A stretch of 64,000 nt of DNA, taken from the NCBI RefSeq assembly GCF_025449215.1, contig NZ_CP104900.1:3100001-3164000 (forward strand), in the 5' to 3' direction. Within the stretch, counting starts at the first letter, position 1; each line of letters opens with the position of its first letter. The stretch comes from Shewanella seohaensis. Lineage in GTDB: Bacteria; Pseudomonadota; Gammaproteobacteria; Enterobacterales; Shewanellaceae. A program made the position numbers and the translations under genes. Positions 49,287-59,445 of the stretch are shown one piece after another. Below the pieces are notes generated by a model. It was not told the DNA's origin. It ran no database searches and was given only the letters and a program-made list of their open reading frames with translations.

Positions 49287-49937
49287 ATGTCAGCAAACAT
49301 AGATGAATTTGATGTTGTCATCATAGACACAGGTTGCGCCAACTTAAGCTCGGTCCGTTTCGCCTTTGAGCGCCTCGGCGCTAAGGTGTTAGTCACCGAT
49401 GACAAGGCCAGCATTAAAGCCGCTAAACGTGTGGTACTGCCAGGTGTCGGCAGCGCTGGCGCTGCGATGGCTTCCTTATCTGAAAAAGCCTTAGTCGAAT
49501 TAATTCAAGGGTTAACTCAACCCGTGCTGGGGGTCTGCTTAGGGATGCAAATGCTCACCCTGCTCTCTAAAGAACGCGGCGGCCAAGCGCTGGATTGCCA
49601 ATGCTTAGGCATTATTCCAACGGAGATCGACGAGCTAGACCGTCAAACACTTAAGGCCGAAGGTTTACCTCTGCCGCACATGGGCTGGAACCAACTGACC
49701 TTTAGCAATCCGTCTCAGGTTCACCCGCTGTTTGTCGGTGTTCCAGCCGGCAGTTATGTGTATTTTGTGCACAGCTACCGCGCGCCATTAAGCGACTACA
49801 CCTTGGCACAATGCCGTTATGGTGAAGACTTTAGCGCAGCCATCGGTAAAGACAACTTTATGGGCGTGCAATTTCACCCCGAGAAGAGCGCAGCCGTGGG
49901 CGCACAAATCCTAGGTAACTTTTTAAAAATGCAGTAA
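49287..49937 (+). CDS. hisH: Imidazole glycerol phosphate synthase glutaminase subunit
   Basis: HisH supplies ammonia from glutamine to HisF. The class I amidotransferase triad is visible: nucleophile Cys in GVCLGMQML, His in QFHPEKS and the following Glu. The 216-residue product starts with a short extra segment before VVIIDTGCANLSSV. It is followed after 134 bases by hisA. Confidence 0.97.
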   Translation: MSANIDEFDVVIIDTGCANLSSVRFAFERLGAKVLVTDDKASIKAAKRVVLPGVGSAGAAMASLSEKALVELIQGLTQPVLGVCLGMQMLTLLSKERGGQALDCQCLGIIPTEIDELDRQTLKAEGLPLPHMGWNQLTFSNPSQVHPLFVGVPAGSYVYFVHSYRAPLSDYTLAQCRYGEDFSAAIGKDNFMGVQFHPEKSAAVGAQILGNFLKMQ

Positions 49938-50071
49938 ATGCAATCGCTTATTAGCTTTTGACTGAGCTAAGTTTGGGGAGGCTAAGTTTGGCTAAGCCAG
50001 CTTGTTTCAGCCACAACATGCAGCAATAAAGCGCGGCAGCAAATGCAGCAAAAAGAATTTAAGGACAACAG

Positions 50072-50809
50072 ATGATCATTCCAGCAATTGATTTAATTGA
50101 TGGCAAGGTAGTTAGGCTCTACCAAGGGGATTATGGGCAGCAAACTACCTTCGATTTAAGCCCACTGGCCCAGTTGCAATCCTACCAAGACCAAGGGGCA
50201 AGCTGGCTGCATATCGTGGATTTAACTGGCGCCAAAGAACCCGCTAAACGCCAAACGGCTTTGATTGCTAAGCTGACTGCAGGGCTAAGTGCCAATATTC
50301 AAGTGGGCGGCGGGATCCGCACTGAAGAACAAGTCGCCGAGTTATTATCCCTTGGGGTTAAACGCGTGGTGATAGGCTCGCTCGCCGTCAAAGAGCCCGA
50401 GTTAGTCAAAGGCTGGTTTAACAAGTTTGGCAGCGAGGCAATTTGCCTCGCACTGGATGTGAATATCAATCAGAGCGGCGAGAAAATCGTCGCGGTTTCC
50501 GGCTGGCAAAGCGGTGGCGGTAAGAGTCTAGAATCTATCGTCGAAGACTTTAGCCAAGTTGGACTAAAACATGCGCTGGTGACTGACATCAGCCGCGATG
50601 GCACCCTCACAGGCGCCAATACCGCACTCTACCGTGAGCTATCCAGCCGCTATCCCGATATCGCTTGGCAAGCCTCGGGCGGCATTGCCACCCTTGAGGA
50701 TGTTGCCGCCGTCAGAGACAGTGGCGCCGCGGGCATCATTATCGGTAAAGCTTTACTTATCAATCAGTTTAATGTTGCGGAGGCAATACAATGCTGGCCA
50801 AACGAATAG
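50072..50809 (+). CDS. hisA: ProFAR isomerase
   Basis: HisA is a 245-residue (beta-alpha)8 barrel that opens the ribose of ProFAR. The N-terminal [20 protein letters not shown] and the phosphate-binding GGGIRT and GGIATLEDV segments are complete. It overlaps hisF by 19 bases, typical of coupled translation. Two copies of GCTAAGTTTGG lie in the gap upstream (49966 and 49981). Confidence 0.97.
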   Translation: MIIPAIDLIDGKVVRLYQGDYGQQTTFDLSPLAQLQSYQDQGASWLHIVDLTGAKEPAKRQTALIAKLTAGLSANIQVGGGIRTEEQVAELLSLGVKRVVIGSLAVKEPELVKGWFNKFGSEAICLALDVNINQSGEKIVAVSGWQSGGGKSLESIVEDFSQVGLKHALVTDISRDGTLTGANTALYRELSSRYPDIAWQASGGIATLEDVAAVRDSGAAGIIIGKALLINQFNVAEAIQCWPNE

Positions 50810-51564
50810 TCCCCTGTTTAGATGTGAAAGATGGCTGCGTGGTCAAGGGCGTACAGTTTCGCAACCATGAAATTGTTGGCGACATAGTGCCACTCGCGGC
50901 GCGTTACGCCGCAGAGGGCGCCGACGAACTGGTGTTTTACGATATCACCGCCAGTGCCCATGACCGTGTGGTCGATAAGTCTTGGGTGAGCCGAGTGGCG
51001 GAGCAAATCGATATCCCCTTCTGCGTCGCCGGCGGCATTAAAACCATCGGCCAAGCCCGAGAGTTATTGGCCTTTGGCGCGGATAAGATTTCGGTCAACT
51101 CACCCGCTCTTAGCGATCCGAGTTTAATCTCACGCCTGCAGGATGAATTTGGCCGTCAATGCATAGTGATCGGCATAGACTCTTTTTATGATGCGGCAAG
51201 CGACAGTTATAAGGTAAAGCAATTTACCGGCGATGAAGCCGCCACCAAAGAAACCGCTTGGTACACTCAGGATTGGGTCGAAGAAGTACAAAAACGCGGC
51301 TGCGGCGAAATCGTGCTCAACGTGATGAACCAAGATGGCGTGCGCGGGGGCTATGATATCAAACAGTTAAGCCTAGTACGCCAGCTGTGCGACGTGCCCT
51401 TAATCGCCTCGGGCGGCGCTGGCACTATGGCGCATTTTCGCGATGTGTTTATCGAGGCTAAGGTGGATGCAGCGCTGGCGGCCAGCGTGTTCCATAAAGC
51501 CATTATCAATATCGGCGAGTTGAAACAGTATTTAGCGGCCGAAGGCATCGCCATTCGCCAGTAA
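50791..51564 (+). CDS. hisF: Imidazole glycerol phosphate synthase cyclase subunit
   Basis: HisF is a 257-residue barrel that uses HisH ammonia to make IGP and AICAR. The catalytic Asp residues are in CLDVKDG and the DGVRGGYD region. Phosphate-binding glycines are in GGIKT and SGGAGT. GGAGG (within GCGGAGGC) lies before the ATG inside the end of hisA. Confidence 0.97.
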   Translation: MLAKRIVPCLDVKDGCVVKGVQFRNHEIVGDIVPLAARYAAEGADELVFYDITASAHDRVVDKSWVSRVAEQIDIPFCVAGGIKTIGQARELLAFGADKISVNSPALSDPSLISRLQDEFGRQCIVIGIDSFYDAASDSYKVKQFTGDEAATKETAWYTQDWVEEVQKRGCGEIVLNVMNQDGVRGGYDIKQLSLVRQLCDVPLIASGGAGTMAHFRDVFIEAKVDAALAASVFHKAIINIGELKQYLAAEGIAIRQ

Positions 51565-51608
51565 CTCAACATCAGTAGCGATTGATAGAAATAATAAGGT
51601 ATGCAGAT

Positions 51609-52268
51609 ATGACAACTGGAACCACTTCAAGCTGTTGCCAAGGCCCTGCAAGCGCAGAGCTGGTCAATAACCTCGACTGGGAAAAACAACAGGGGCTTAT
51701 CCCTGCGGTTATCCAAAATCACCTATCGGGTAAGGTGCTAATGCTCGGATTTATGGATAAAGCCGCGCTGCAGCACACGCTGGCGACCGGTGATGTGACG
51801 TTTTTTAGCCGCTCTAAGCAACGTTTATGGACCAAGGGCGAAACCTCAGGCCATACCCTAAAATTGGTCGCCATCGATAAAGACTGTGATAACGACAGCC
51901 TGCTGGTGCAGGTATTGCCCAATGGCCCAACCTGCCATAAAGGCACCGAAAGCTGCTGGCTCGATGGCAATGCGCACCCGTTTTTAAACAATCTAGCCGA
52001 GCTTATCGGCTCACGTAAGGGGCAAAACCCTGAGTCGAGCTACACCGCCTCTTTATTTGCCCGAGGCACCAAACGCATTGCCCAAAAAGTCGGTGAAGAA
52101 GGATTAGAAACCGCCTTGGCCGCAGCAACTCACGATAAAGAGGAGCTGATTAACGAGGCATCGGATCTGATGTATCACTTGCTAGTTTTGCTTGAAGATC
52201 AATCACTAAGCTTAAGTGATATTAACGCCAACTTGCTTGCCCGCCATCAAAAAGCGCAGCAAAAGTAG
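51609..52268 (+). CDS. hisI: Bifunctional PR-AMP cyclohydrolase / PR-ATP pyrophosphatase
   Basis: This fusion does steps two and three of the pathway. The N-terminal cyclohydrolase domain has [17 protein letters not shown] and the zinc cysteines CDND and CHKGTESCW. The C-terminal pyrophosphatase (HisE) domain has [14 protein letters not shown] and [13 protein letters not shown]. The ATG at 51609 gives 219 residues; a TTG at 51582 is open but unlikely. It is the last gene of the operon. Confidence 0.96.
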   Translation: MTTGTTSSCCQGPASAELVNNLDWEKQQGLIPAVIQNHLSGKVLMLGFMDKAALQHTLATGDVTFFSRSKQRLWTKGETSGHTLKLVAIDKDCDNDSLLVQVLPNGPTCHKGTESCWLDGNAHPFLNNLAELIGSRKGQNPESSYTASLFARGTKRIAQKVGEEGLETALAAATHDKEELINEASDLMYHLLVLLEDQSLSLSDINANLLARHQKAQQK

Positions 52269-52291
52269 TCCGCTTTCAAATATCATAGTAC

Positions 52292-52324
52292 CTCTCTGCC
52301 GTATTCCTTTTGGTCTGCGGCAGA
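52292..52324 (+). terminator. Probable end of his operon
   Basis: CTCTGCCG (52292-52299) pairs with CGGCAGAG (52317-52324) across a 17-nt loop, 24 bases past the hisI stop, followed by a weak T-rich stretch. It is the only terminator-like structure at the operon end. Confidence 0.45.
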
Positions 52325-52539
52325 GTACTCTTCATTTACATTCAGTTACGGCCTATTCACCTGCTATAGCTAACCCCAGCAGTTCTCCCCCTGCTGTTGC
52401 CAACCCCTTCTCGTGCTAGCCAAAGCCTCGCCTCCACAGTCCGTCTTGTCCCCCTTAGCTTCAGCTAAAAACGGCACAACGTCACACAAATTGTACACTT
52501 GGCCCCTGACAAAAAATCAGCAAAATACTGTTGTAATGG

Positions 52540-52568
52540 TTGACAAGTACACCTTAACTGCCTATCGT
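52540..52568 (+). promoter_or_regulatory. Strong sigma70-like promoter
   Basis: A perfect TTGACA (52540-52545) is followed after exactly 17 bp by TATCGT (52563-52568). Transcription would start near 52575, leaving a leader of about 400 nt before the permease gene, or making a separate small RNA. Confidence 0.5.
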
Positions 52569-52572
52569 AGCC

Positions 52573-52604
52573 TGCGTCCTCGAACCCGCACGAGGCATTG
52601 ACGC
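52573..52604 (+). other. Hairpin at predicted transcript 5' end
   Basis: CCTCG (52578-52582) pairs with CGAGG (52591-52595), and GCGT with ACGC on the outside (52574-52577 with 52601-52604, one side bulged). It lies right at the predicted start of the long tyrP leader. Confidence 0.4.
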
Positions 52605-52727
52605 AACTTATTAACATTTAAGACAAATTTAAAAACAAGCGAATTGCCTTCGTTATGTGATGTGATCAAGCCATTAGATGTGCCCAAATCACTCGATGTT
52701 ATTAAGTGCCGAATTAACCCCAAGCAA

Positions 52728-52804
52728 AGGCGAGTTTTATGCGTATTACCACAGCTTATTATCCCTATCTGTAGCCGCAATGGCATAGATAGGCACACTC
52801 GCCT
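52728..52804 (+). other. Two-tier stem-loop in the tyrP leader
   Basis: AGGCGAGT (52728-52735) pairs with ACTCGCCT (52797-52804), enclosing CCTATCT (52764-52770) with AGATAGG (52787-52793). This is the clearest structure in the 709-base gene-free stretch between hisI and tyrP. It matches no riboswitch that I recognise. Confidence 0.4.
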
Positions 52805-52977
52805 GACCTTCCATTGTGGCCATATCCCCAACGATCCGCAGATTGCGCCACGATCACAATACAGGTACATCACGTACCCTTTAGTTCCCAGTATCACGCG
52901 CCACTCTGCACAGCTCCTCAATAAAGCACTCATCTGAGACAGTTGAGCCATTAATAAAGACGTTTGAGCGTAAAGTT

Positions 52978-54164
52978 ATGACACAAAATAAATTTTTCGG
53001 TAGTTTGCTACTGATTGCAGGCACCACCATTGGCGCGGGTATGCTCGCACTCCCTATCGCCTCGGCAGGACTCGGTTTTGGTGTATCCAGCCTGATTATG
53101 TTGCTCCTCTGGGCGCTGATGGCCTACACCGCCCTGCTGATGGTTGAAATCCATCAATTTGCTCCGAGCGATGCGAGCCTGAACCAATTAGCCCGCACGC
53201 TTTTGGGCGCTAAGGGCCAAGTGATTGCCAGTGTTGCCCTGATGTTTTTACTCTACGCCCTGTGCGCCGCCTATATCGCGGGTGGCGGCGAGCAAGTCAA
53301 TCAAAAGCTCAATGCTTGGTTAGGGTTAGATCTGCCGCCACAGGCCGGCGCCATCTTCTTTACCCTGTTAGTCGGCACCATAGTCGGCTTAGGCACCCAT
53401 TGTGTCGATTTGATCAATCGCGTGCTATTTAGTTTGAAAATCATTGCGTTAATCCTAATGCTGGCCCTATTACTGCCGCAGGTTGAAGGCACACATTTAC
53501 TCGAACTGCCACTAGAGCAAGGGCTTATCGTGTCGGCCATTCCAGTGATTTTTACCTCCTTTGGTTTTCATGGCTCGATTCCGTCCGTGGTGCGCTACTT
53601 AGGCGTTGAGGTAAAAAGCCTGCGTAAAATCATGCTGCTCGGCTCGGCGTTACCGCTACTGATTTACCTGCTGTGGCAACTGGGCAGCCAAGGCGTACTC
53701 AACCAAAGCCAACTGATGACGAATCAGAGTCTTTCAGGCTTTATCAATCAGTTAGCCAGTGTACTGCACAGCCAATACTTAAGTTCTGCCATCAGTGTTT
53801 TTGCCGATCTGGCGCTGGCCACCTCCTTTTTAGGGGTCAGCCTTGGTCTGTTTGACTTTATGGCGGCGAATTTAAGGCAGCAGGATAATGCCGCGGGTCG
53901 CAGTGTTACCGCCGCCATTACCTTCGTGCCTCCTCTGGGGTTTGCCCTCTTTTACCCGCAGGGATTTATTACCGCCCTCGGCTATGCGGCAATCGCCCTC
54001 GTGATCCTCGCGATTTTTTTACCCGTTGCCATGGTGTGGGTACAAAGACAAACGCGCGATAAGGCAAACCAGCCTCAAGGTTACCGCGTCGCGGGGGAAA
54101 GCTCGGTTTATTGTTAGCGATGCTCTGCGGAGTGGCCGTGATTGGCGCTCAGCTCTTGGGATAA
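52978..54164 (+). pseudogene. tyrP: Aromatic amino acid permease (TyrP-like), frameshifted at 3' end
   Basis: This inner-membrane permease of the HAAAP family imports tyrosine or tryptophan. It begins GSLLLIAGTTIGAGMLALP, the family signature, and has ten helices before the frame breaks and stops at 54117. Adding one G to the G5 run at 54093-54097 restores the eleventh helix (GLLLAMLCGVAVIGAQLLG) and a stop at 54162-54164. That gives 395 residues, the E. coli TyrP length being 403. TyrP, as opposed to Mtr, is a best guess. A long structured leader lies upstream. Confidence 0.85.
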
Positions 54165-54215
54165 GCGACGCGGATAAACAATCGGGATAAACGCTATTTT
54201 ACTTTAAGCCGTATA

Positions 54216-54272
54216 AGTGCCTGTAAAATCAAGATGAATAATGACAGGCACTCAGTCTTGCTTCGCGCAAGA
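54216..54272 (+). other. Tandem hairpins between tyrP and ydbH
   Basis: AGTGCCTGT (54216-54224) pairs with ACAGGCACT (54244-54252) across a 19-nt loop. It is followed at once by TCTTGC/GCAAGA with a TTCGC loop. Together they probably end the tyrP transcript, although no long U tract is present. Confidence 0.45.
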
Positions 54273-54422
54273 TTGCCAAGTTCTTTATTAGTCAGCCAGC
54301 GGCTTGAGTGTTAAACTGCCGCTAATCCCGCTTGCCGCTCAGCATCGGCAGCCCCAAATCGCCTCACGCTCCCACGGGGAACAATAGCAAGGCGCTGATG
54401 ATAAGGATGACATTCGAACCCC

Positions 54423-57400
54423 ATGGTTAACACGCCGACATCGCCAGATCAGGAGACTGCTGAGCACGCGCATCGGGCGATGACTCAAGAAGCGACTACG
54501 GCCGCAGCGCCAGATTCGGCGGCGTACCGCCGCGGTTCTACACTCAAAAAGCGCTTAAAACAAAGCCTGATTGCCACCACTGTGGCCGGCCTGTTAGCTG
54601 GCGCGGCGCTAACCATTTGGATAATAAACAGCCAAACCGAAGCCCTGATCCTTCGCGTTGCAAATTATGCCTTAAGCGGTATGGACGGTGAGCTTAGCGA
54701 TATTCGTTTAGGCCCCATGGGTTTAGAACATTGGCAAATTCGCTCTGCGAGCCTGCGTGTACATGACTCGCATTTAGTGATCAATAATCTGGATATTCAG
54801 CTTGAACTCAACTGGCCCAAAAGCCTTGAAGAACTGAAGCAACTTGTCCAAGTTGAGAGCTTGACTCAAAAATCAAGCGCATTAGCACGGGCGAGATAGA
54901 CGTTGAACTCGGCGCATCGCTGCTGGAGCGAAGCCCCACCATCGCCGATGAACAAACGCCAGCGTTGGCGTTAAATATCAAATCTTTACCTTTAATTGAT
55001 ATAGGTAAAACCACACTCAGATTAGCGCCGCAAGCAGAGCTTCCGGCATATCAGCTGGTGATGGATAAACTCAGCCTGAATCATCAAGCTGAATTAACCA
55101 CAGCCTTTAGCAGCCCTGAGGGTGAACCGTTAGCCCACCTTACCGCGACGCTTGGCAACGAACAATGGCGCTTGAAGAGCGAACTGAATATCGCGCCGCT
55201 ACTGGAAAACCTGCATCAAATTGGTCTGCGCCAAACCCAAGGAAGCATCCTCAACCAATTAACCCAGTGGGATCAACAGTGGCAACAACTTGGGATAGGA
55301 TTAAGTGGGCAACTCAGTTCTGAGAGCACGATGACACTCGCCAGCGGCGAAATCACAAGCCGACACCGCATTCAGCAGCCCAGCATCAGCTTAAGCCATT
55401 TTGCCGACTTAACGCTCGCGCCCCAGCCAGCTTTGGGATTTGAGCTTAGTGGATCACTTGCCTCGCTTAATCTCACCCTCGAGCCTTTTCGTCTTGAGCT
55501 CACACCCAATGCGGCACAACATACGCAGCTATTAGCCGCACTTAATCAGTCACTGCAATTGAGCGATGAAAACTCTCAAGCGCTCCTTACCCTGCTGTCG
55601 GGGCTTAAAAGCACCGAGGCGCCCGTGGGCCTTGCCTTTTCGATGACAACGCCACTGCATTATACGCTGACATCTCAAGCGAGCAGCCATGAACCCATAG
55701 CGCTGCCCGCATTCGAGTTAAGCACCCTAGACAGTAAGCTTGAGACGCGTATTCACTTACAAGATATCCAGTTAACGCCCACGCCAGATGATTGGAAGGT
55801 CGCGAGCCGCTGGCAACTGGCGCTTACGCAAACGACCCCGCTGTCGCTGCGGGAGCTTTGGCACGCAGCACCGCAGGATCTCAGTTGGGGCGCTGGAATG
55901 CTGCAAACGGCGGGTCATATCAGTGTTGCTCAGTCGGCTCAAGGGCTGAATTGGCAAGTGAGCACAGCGCCAGTGACGAGTAACTCGAGTGTCTCAAGTG
56001 TTTCAAGCGATACTTTACAATTTGCACTTGAAGATCTGCAGCTACAGCAAACTGCGCAAGCCGCCGAGCATCAAACTAAACAGACGCAGTTAAGCCTTGG
56101 CAGTATTCAACTCAACGCTAAGGCTCCCATGGCCGCGAGTGCAACCCCGTTGGCGGCTCAGGATACGACTGGCGCACAATCGACCGAGTTTGCGTTCAAG
56201 CTGCCGCCGCTCTCGCTCGCCCTATCGCAGCTGCGCGTGAGCCAAGCGGTAGACAATCTTACTGGCAACAACAGCGCCACTACCGCAATACAGAGCAGTC
56301 GCAACGATATTAGCCTCAAGGCGTTCTCCCTTGAGACATCAAAGGCGATGACGCTCGATTACTCCTCGTTGCAATCCATTGAAAATGCAATCCAATCGAG
56401 TCAGTTGAGTAATCAAGTTGACTGGCAAGCGCAGCAGCTCTTGATTGAAAAGCAGCTCAGTGCCAAAGGCCGCACACGTAAACAGACTGTGCTTAAACTG
56501 GATAATTTGGCACTCGCGCAGACGTTAAACTGGCAAAACCAACGTCTTCACGGCCATGAACAGTGGCAAGTCGGCACGATTGAGCTGCAAAGCGACCATC
56601 AATTACAGTTCGCCGCGCCTAACAAGCCACTGCTGTTAACGGGCCAGTGGGTTGTCGATACTAGCATGACAGAAGCGCTATCTTTGCTTAATCAAACCCA
56701 GCCCTTGCCCGCTGAGTTAAATGTGACAGGCCATAACCAATTACAGGCACAATTTAAGCTGACACATGAGCCAGAGCAGACCCAATTTGCCATGCAAATT
56801 ACCCAGTCGATGACAGAGCTAGAAGGTTTTTATCAAGACACAACCTTTGAAGGCGGGAAATTACAGGCCCAATGCGAGTTCACTTGGGGGCAATCCTATA
56901 AGGCGCCGCAAGCGCCAGGCTATTTCAGCAGTTTAAGCCGACTGAACTGCCCGCAGACCGTGATGACCTTTAACTTGTTCGATCCCGGCTTTCCCTTGAC
57001 CGATATCGAAGTGGAGGCCGATATTGCCCTTGCCAAGGATGCCAAAAAGCTTCCCGACAATTGGCTGCAACAACTCACGGGCTTGAGTGATACCGACGTG
57101 TCGATGACCGCCAAGGGCAAAGTATTGAGCGGCCAGTTCTTACTGCCTGATTTTAATTTAAAATTACAGGACAAATCCCACGCCTATCTATTATTGCAGG
57201 GCATGAGCCTTGAGGAAGTGCTGCGCATTCAGCCACAAATTGGTATCTATGCCGATGGTATTTTCGATGGTGTATTACCCGTGGATTTAGTCGATGGCAA
57301 AGTCTCGATCAGCGGTGGCCAGTTGGCGGCCCGTGCGCCCGGTGGCCTTATTGCGATTTCGGGTAATCCAGCAGTCGATCAAATGCGTCAATCGCAGCCT

Positions 57401-57637
57401 TATCTCGACTTTGTATTTTCAGCACTAGAACATTTAGAATACAGCCAGTTATCCAGTAGTTTCGATATGGATCAAACCGGTGATGCCAAGCTCTTAGTGG
57501 AAGTCAAAGGCCGCAGCCAAGGGATTGAACGCCCCATCCACTTGAATTACTCTCATGAAGAGAACATGCTGCAATTATTCAGGAGTCTTCAGATTGGTAA
57601 CGATCTGCAGGACAGAATCGAAAAATCCGTGAAGTAA
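54423..57637 (+). pseudogene. ydbH: YdbH, AsmA-like phospholipid transport protein, frameshifted
   Basis: YdbH is one of three AsmA-like proteins (with TamB and YhdP) that span the periplasm and carry phospholipids to the outer membrane. Two frames (54423-54899, 54965-57637) join into 1071 residues if an A is added to A5 at 54868-54872, giving SLTQKIKRISTGEIDVELGAS. A membrane anchor lies near residues 47-69 (LIATTVAGLLAGAALTIWI). Long beta-rich repeats follow, and a typical C-terminal part contains GIYADGIFDGVLPVDLVDG. E. coli YdbH is 879 residues, so this one is longer. It heads ydbH-ynbE-ydbL. Confidence 0.88.
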
Positions 57638-57650
57638 CAAGGAAACCTCA

Positions 57651-57851
57651 GTGAAGATCATTCAATTACAGCAAGTGAGTTTAGGTGCATTGCTGCTACT
57701 GGCGGCATTGCAAGGCTGTGCGCCAACGGTAAAGATTGAGCCGCCTGATAAACCGATTGTGATTAATCTCAATGTGAAAATTGAACACGAGATAAAAATC
57801 AAAGTGGATAAGGAGCTAGATCAGCTTCTATCAGATGATAAGTTGTTCTAA
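57651..57851 (+). CDS. ynbE: YnbE-family outer-membrane lipoprotein
   Basis: YnbE is a small lipoprotein that contacts the YdbH C-terminus at the outer membrane. The 66-residue product has a lipobox in AALQGC and a short beta-strand-forming mature part with alternating residues (VINLNVKIEHEIKIKVDKEL). This pattern suits strand addition to the YdbH groove. It starts 13 bases after ydbH. I chose a GTG at 57651 preceded by AAGGAAACC. Confidence 0.92.
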   Translation: MKIIQLQQVSLGALLLLAALQGCAPTVKIEPPDKPIVINLNVKIEHEIKIKVDKELDQLLSDDKLF

Positions 57852-57875
57852 TCACTAAGAATTGAGGAATATACA

Positions 57876-58226
57876 ATGAAATCAATGCCACTCAAAACCC
57901 TGCTAAAAAAGCCAACATTACTCCTGTTGCTCGGCCTGAGTTTATTCAGCTTAAATGCCTTTGCCATGTCACTACAGGAAGCCAAATCCCAAGGTTACTT
58001 AGGTGAGCAGCTCAATGGCTATCTGGGACTAGTGCAAAATAATAGCGAGGCCAAAGCCGTGATGGACGATGTGAACAACAAACGCCGCGCCCATTACGAA
58101 ACCATCGCGAAAAAGAACAATATCTCCGCCGCCGATGTGGCCAAACTTGCCGGTGAAAAAGCTATCGCCGCCACAGATAAAGGCAACTATGTGCAAAACG
58201 CCCAAGGAAAATGGGTTAAAAAGTAG
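57876..58226 (+). CDS. ydbL: YdbL-family DUF1318 periplasmic protein
   Basis: YdbL is the third member of the ydbH-ynbE-ydbL set and is thought to modulate the YdbH-YnbE bridge. The 116-residue protein has a signal peptide ending NAFA and the DUF1318 pattern LQEAKSQGYLGEQLNGYLG followed by YVQNAQGKWVKK at the end. GAGGA precedes the ATG. A terminator follows. Confidence 0.92.
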   Translation: MKSMPLKTLLKKPTLLLLLGLSLFSLNAFAMSLQEAKSQGYLGEQLNGYLGLVQNNSEAKAVMDDVNNKRRAHYETIAKKNNISAADVAKLAGEKAIAATDKGNYVQNAQGKWVKK

Positions 58227-58261
58227 AGAGTTAGCACTACTAAGCGACTAAGCACTGACAA

Positions 58262-58285
58262 AAACGCCTGCAATCGCAGGCGTTT
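58262..58285 (+). terminator. Terminator after ydbL
   Basis: A perfect 10-bp stem (58262-58271 with 58276-58285, loop AATC) is flanked by an A run and followed by a T-rich stretch. Confidence 0.85.
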
Positions 58286-58370
58286 CTGTCTCTATCATTG
58301 ATCACGGAATGAAAAACGTACCTGTTTTATGCTGAGGCTGTACGCCCATATCGCATCGATTGCAGCATTT

Positions 58371-59156
58371 TTAGCTATCAGAGCAGCCAGCGAGCACAAT
58401 CTTTGATGCCTGAAATAAGGTTTGCTCAATCCAATCCCGAAAATATGAAATACGTGAGTAATGTTCAATCACGCCATACTTGCCCTCTTCCCAATTGGTT
58501 GACTCGGCATTTTGCCATGAGCTGACACCGATAAGACAAACTGAATCGGCCGATGTGAGATACGCGGGGCCGCCCGAATCTCCTGGGCCACTAATCCCCT
58601 CCAATGGTAAGGCATTCGCGTCACGGTCAAAGATAAATTGCAGCCATTGCTCCTGCACCCCGACCACGGCATTGTGTGCTGCGCGTAATTGTTTGTCGGC
58701 CCCCGCAACGCCCACCAGCCCATTACCATAATCGCCACGTCCGACGAAGGTGGCGATTTTGCCCGTTTCGGTTGAGGCATGATTCAATCTAGCGAGTGTT
58801 GCATCTTCAATGGGAGAAGCCAATTGAACCAAGGCAATATCGTAGGGAAAGTGCCTTTCTTTCCAAAGTGGATGTTTTATCACGTCTTTAATCGGGTAAA
58901 AATGCGTTTTAAATTGCACCTTATTGCCGACCGTTAGCTCATTAGCCACGTGCGCCGCCGTCACAATCCATTGCTTATCGATAAGGCTGCCAGTACCAAG
59001 CACGATTTCATCGCCTTTATAAAGTCCTAAAAAGCTGACCGTCGAATTATCACTTTGCGCCGCCGCTTGATATTTCGCGTCATCCACATCATGCCTGAAA
59101 ATCATGGCATTGGCGGCACTGGTTATCGCCAGTAACAGTACGAACATCCATTTCAT
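58371..59156 (-). CDS. Secreted trypsin-like serine protease
   Basis: This 261-residue S1-family protease has a signal peptide (MKWMFVLLLAITSAANA). The catalytic triad is intact: His in WIVTAAHV, Asp in YDIALVQL and Ser in GPGDSGGPAY. Two cysteines (VCLIG and AGCSD) could form a disulfide. No propeptide or C-terminal sorting domain is obvious. It converges on ydbL and its substrate is unknown. Confidence 0.9.
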   Translation of the reverse strand: MKWMFVLLLAITSAANAMIFRHDVDDAKYQAAAQSDNSTVSFLGLYKGDEIVLGTGSLIDKQWIVTAAHVANELTVGNKVQFKTHFYPIKDVIKHPLWKERHFPYDIALVQLASPIEDATLARLNHASTETGKIATFVGRGDYGNGLVGVAGADKQLRAAHNAVVGVQEQWLQFIFDRDANALPLEGISGPGDSGGPAYLTSADSVCLIGVSSWQNAESTNWEEGKYGVIEHYSRISYFRDWIEQTLFQASKIVLAGCSDS

Positions 59157-59347
59157 ATTGAACTCCTATCCTTGCGTCTATTTATTCGCCAATATTGCGT
59201 GATGAGAATATAGAGAATGAATCATCATTAATGTCGAGAACTTAACAGCTTTTCCTCATTTGAGATATAGCCGCAGCATTCATATCATTCAGGCGCAATT
59301 GGTCAATTTGGCATGTTGAATGACATCGAGATTTATTCGTAGAAAAC
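59157..59347. other. Gene-free stretch upstream of the protease
   Basis: This AT-rich region between the protease start and the frmB terminator must contain the protease promoter. I see no gene or clear element in it. Confidence 0.4.
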
Positions 59348-59382
59348 AAAAGCGCAGCGAACTTGATGTTCACCGCGCTTTT
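59348..59382 (-). terminator. Terminator after frmB
   Basis: AAAGCGC/GCGCTTT encloses a smaller GAAC/GTTC helix (59348-59382). On the minus strand a T-rich run follows. It lies 64 bases past the frmB stop. Confidence 0.7.
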
Positions 59383-59445
59383 TAATATTTACCCTAGGCT
59401 TTAACTCTAAAGTTTAATCCTGAAAGGGGTTAACGATAGGCAGCC

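Noticed and set aside
52562..52951. A 129-codon open frame on the minus strand (and a 97-codon frame on the plus strand) in the hisI-tyrP gap
   Set aside because: Neither has a ribosome site, family resemblance or coding-like composition, and they overlap the structured leader of tyrP.
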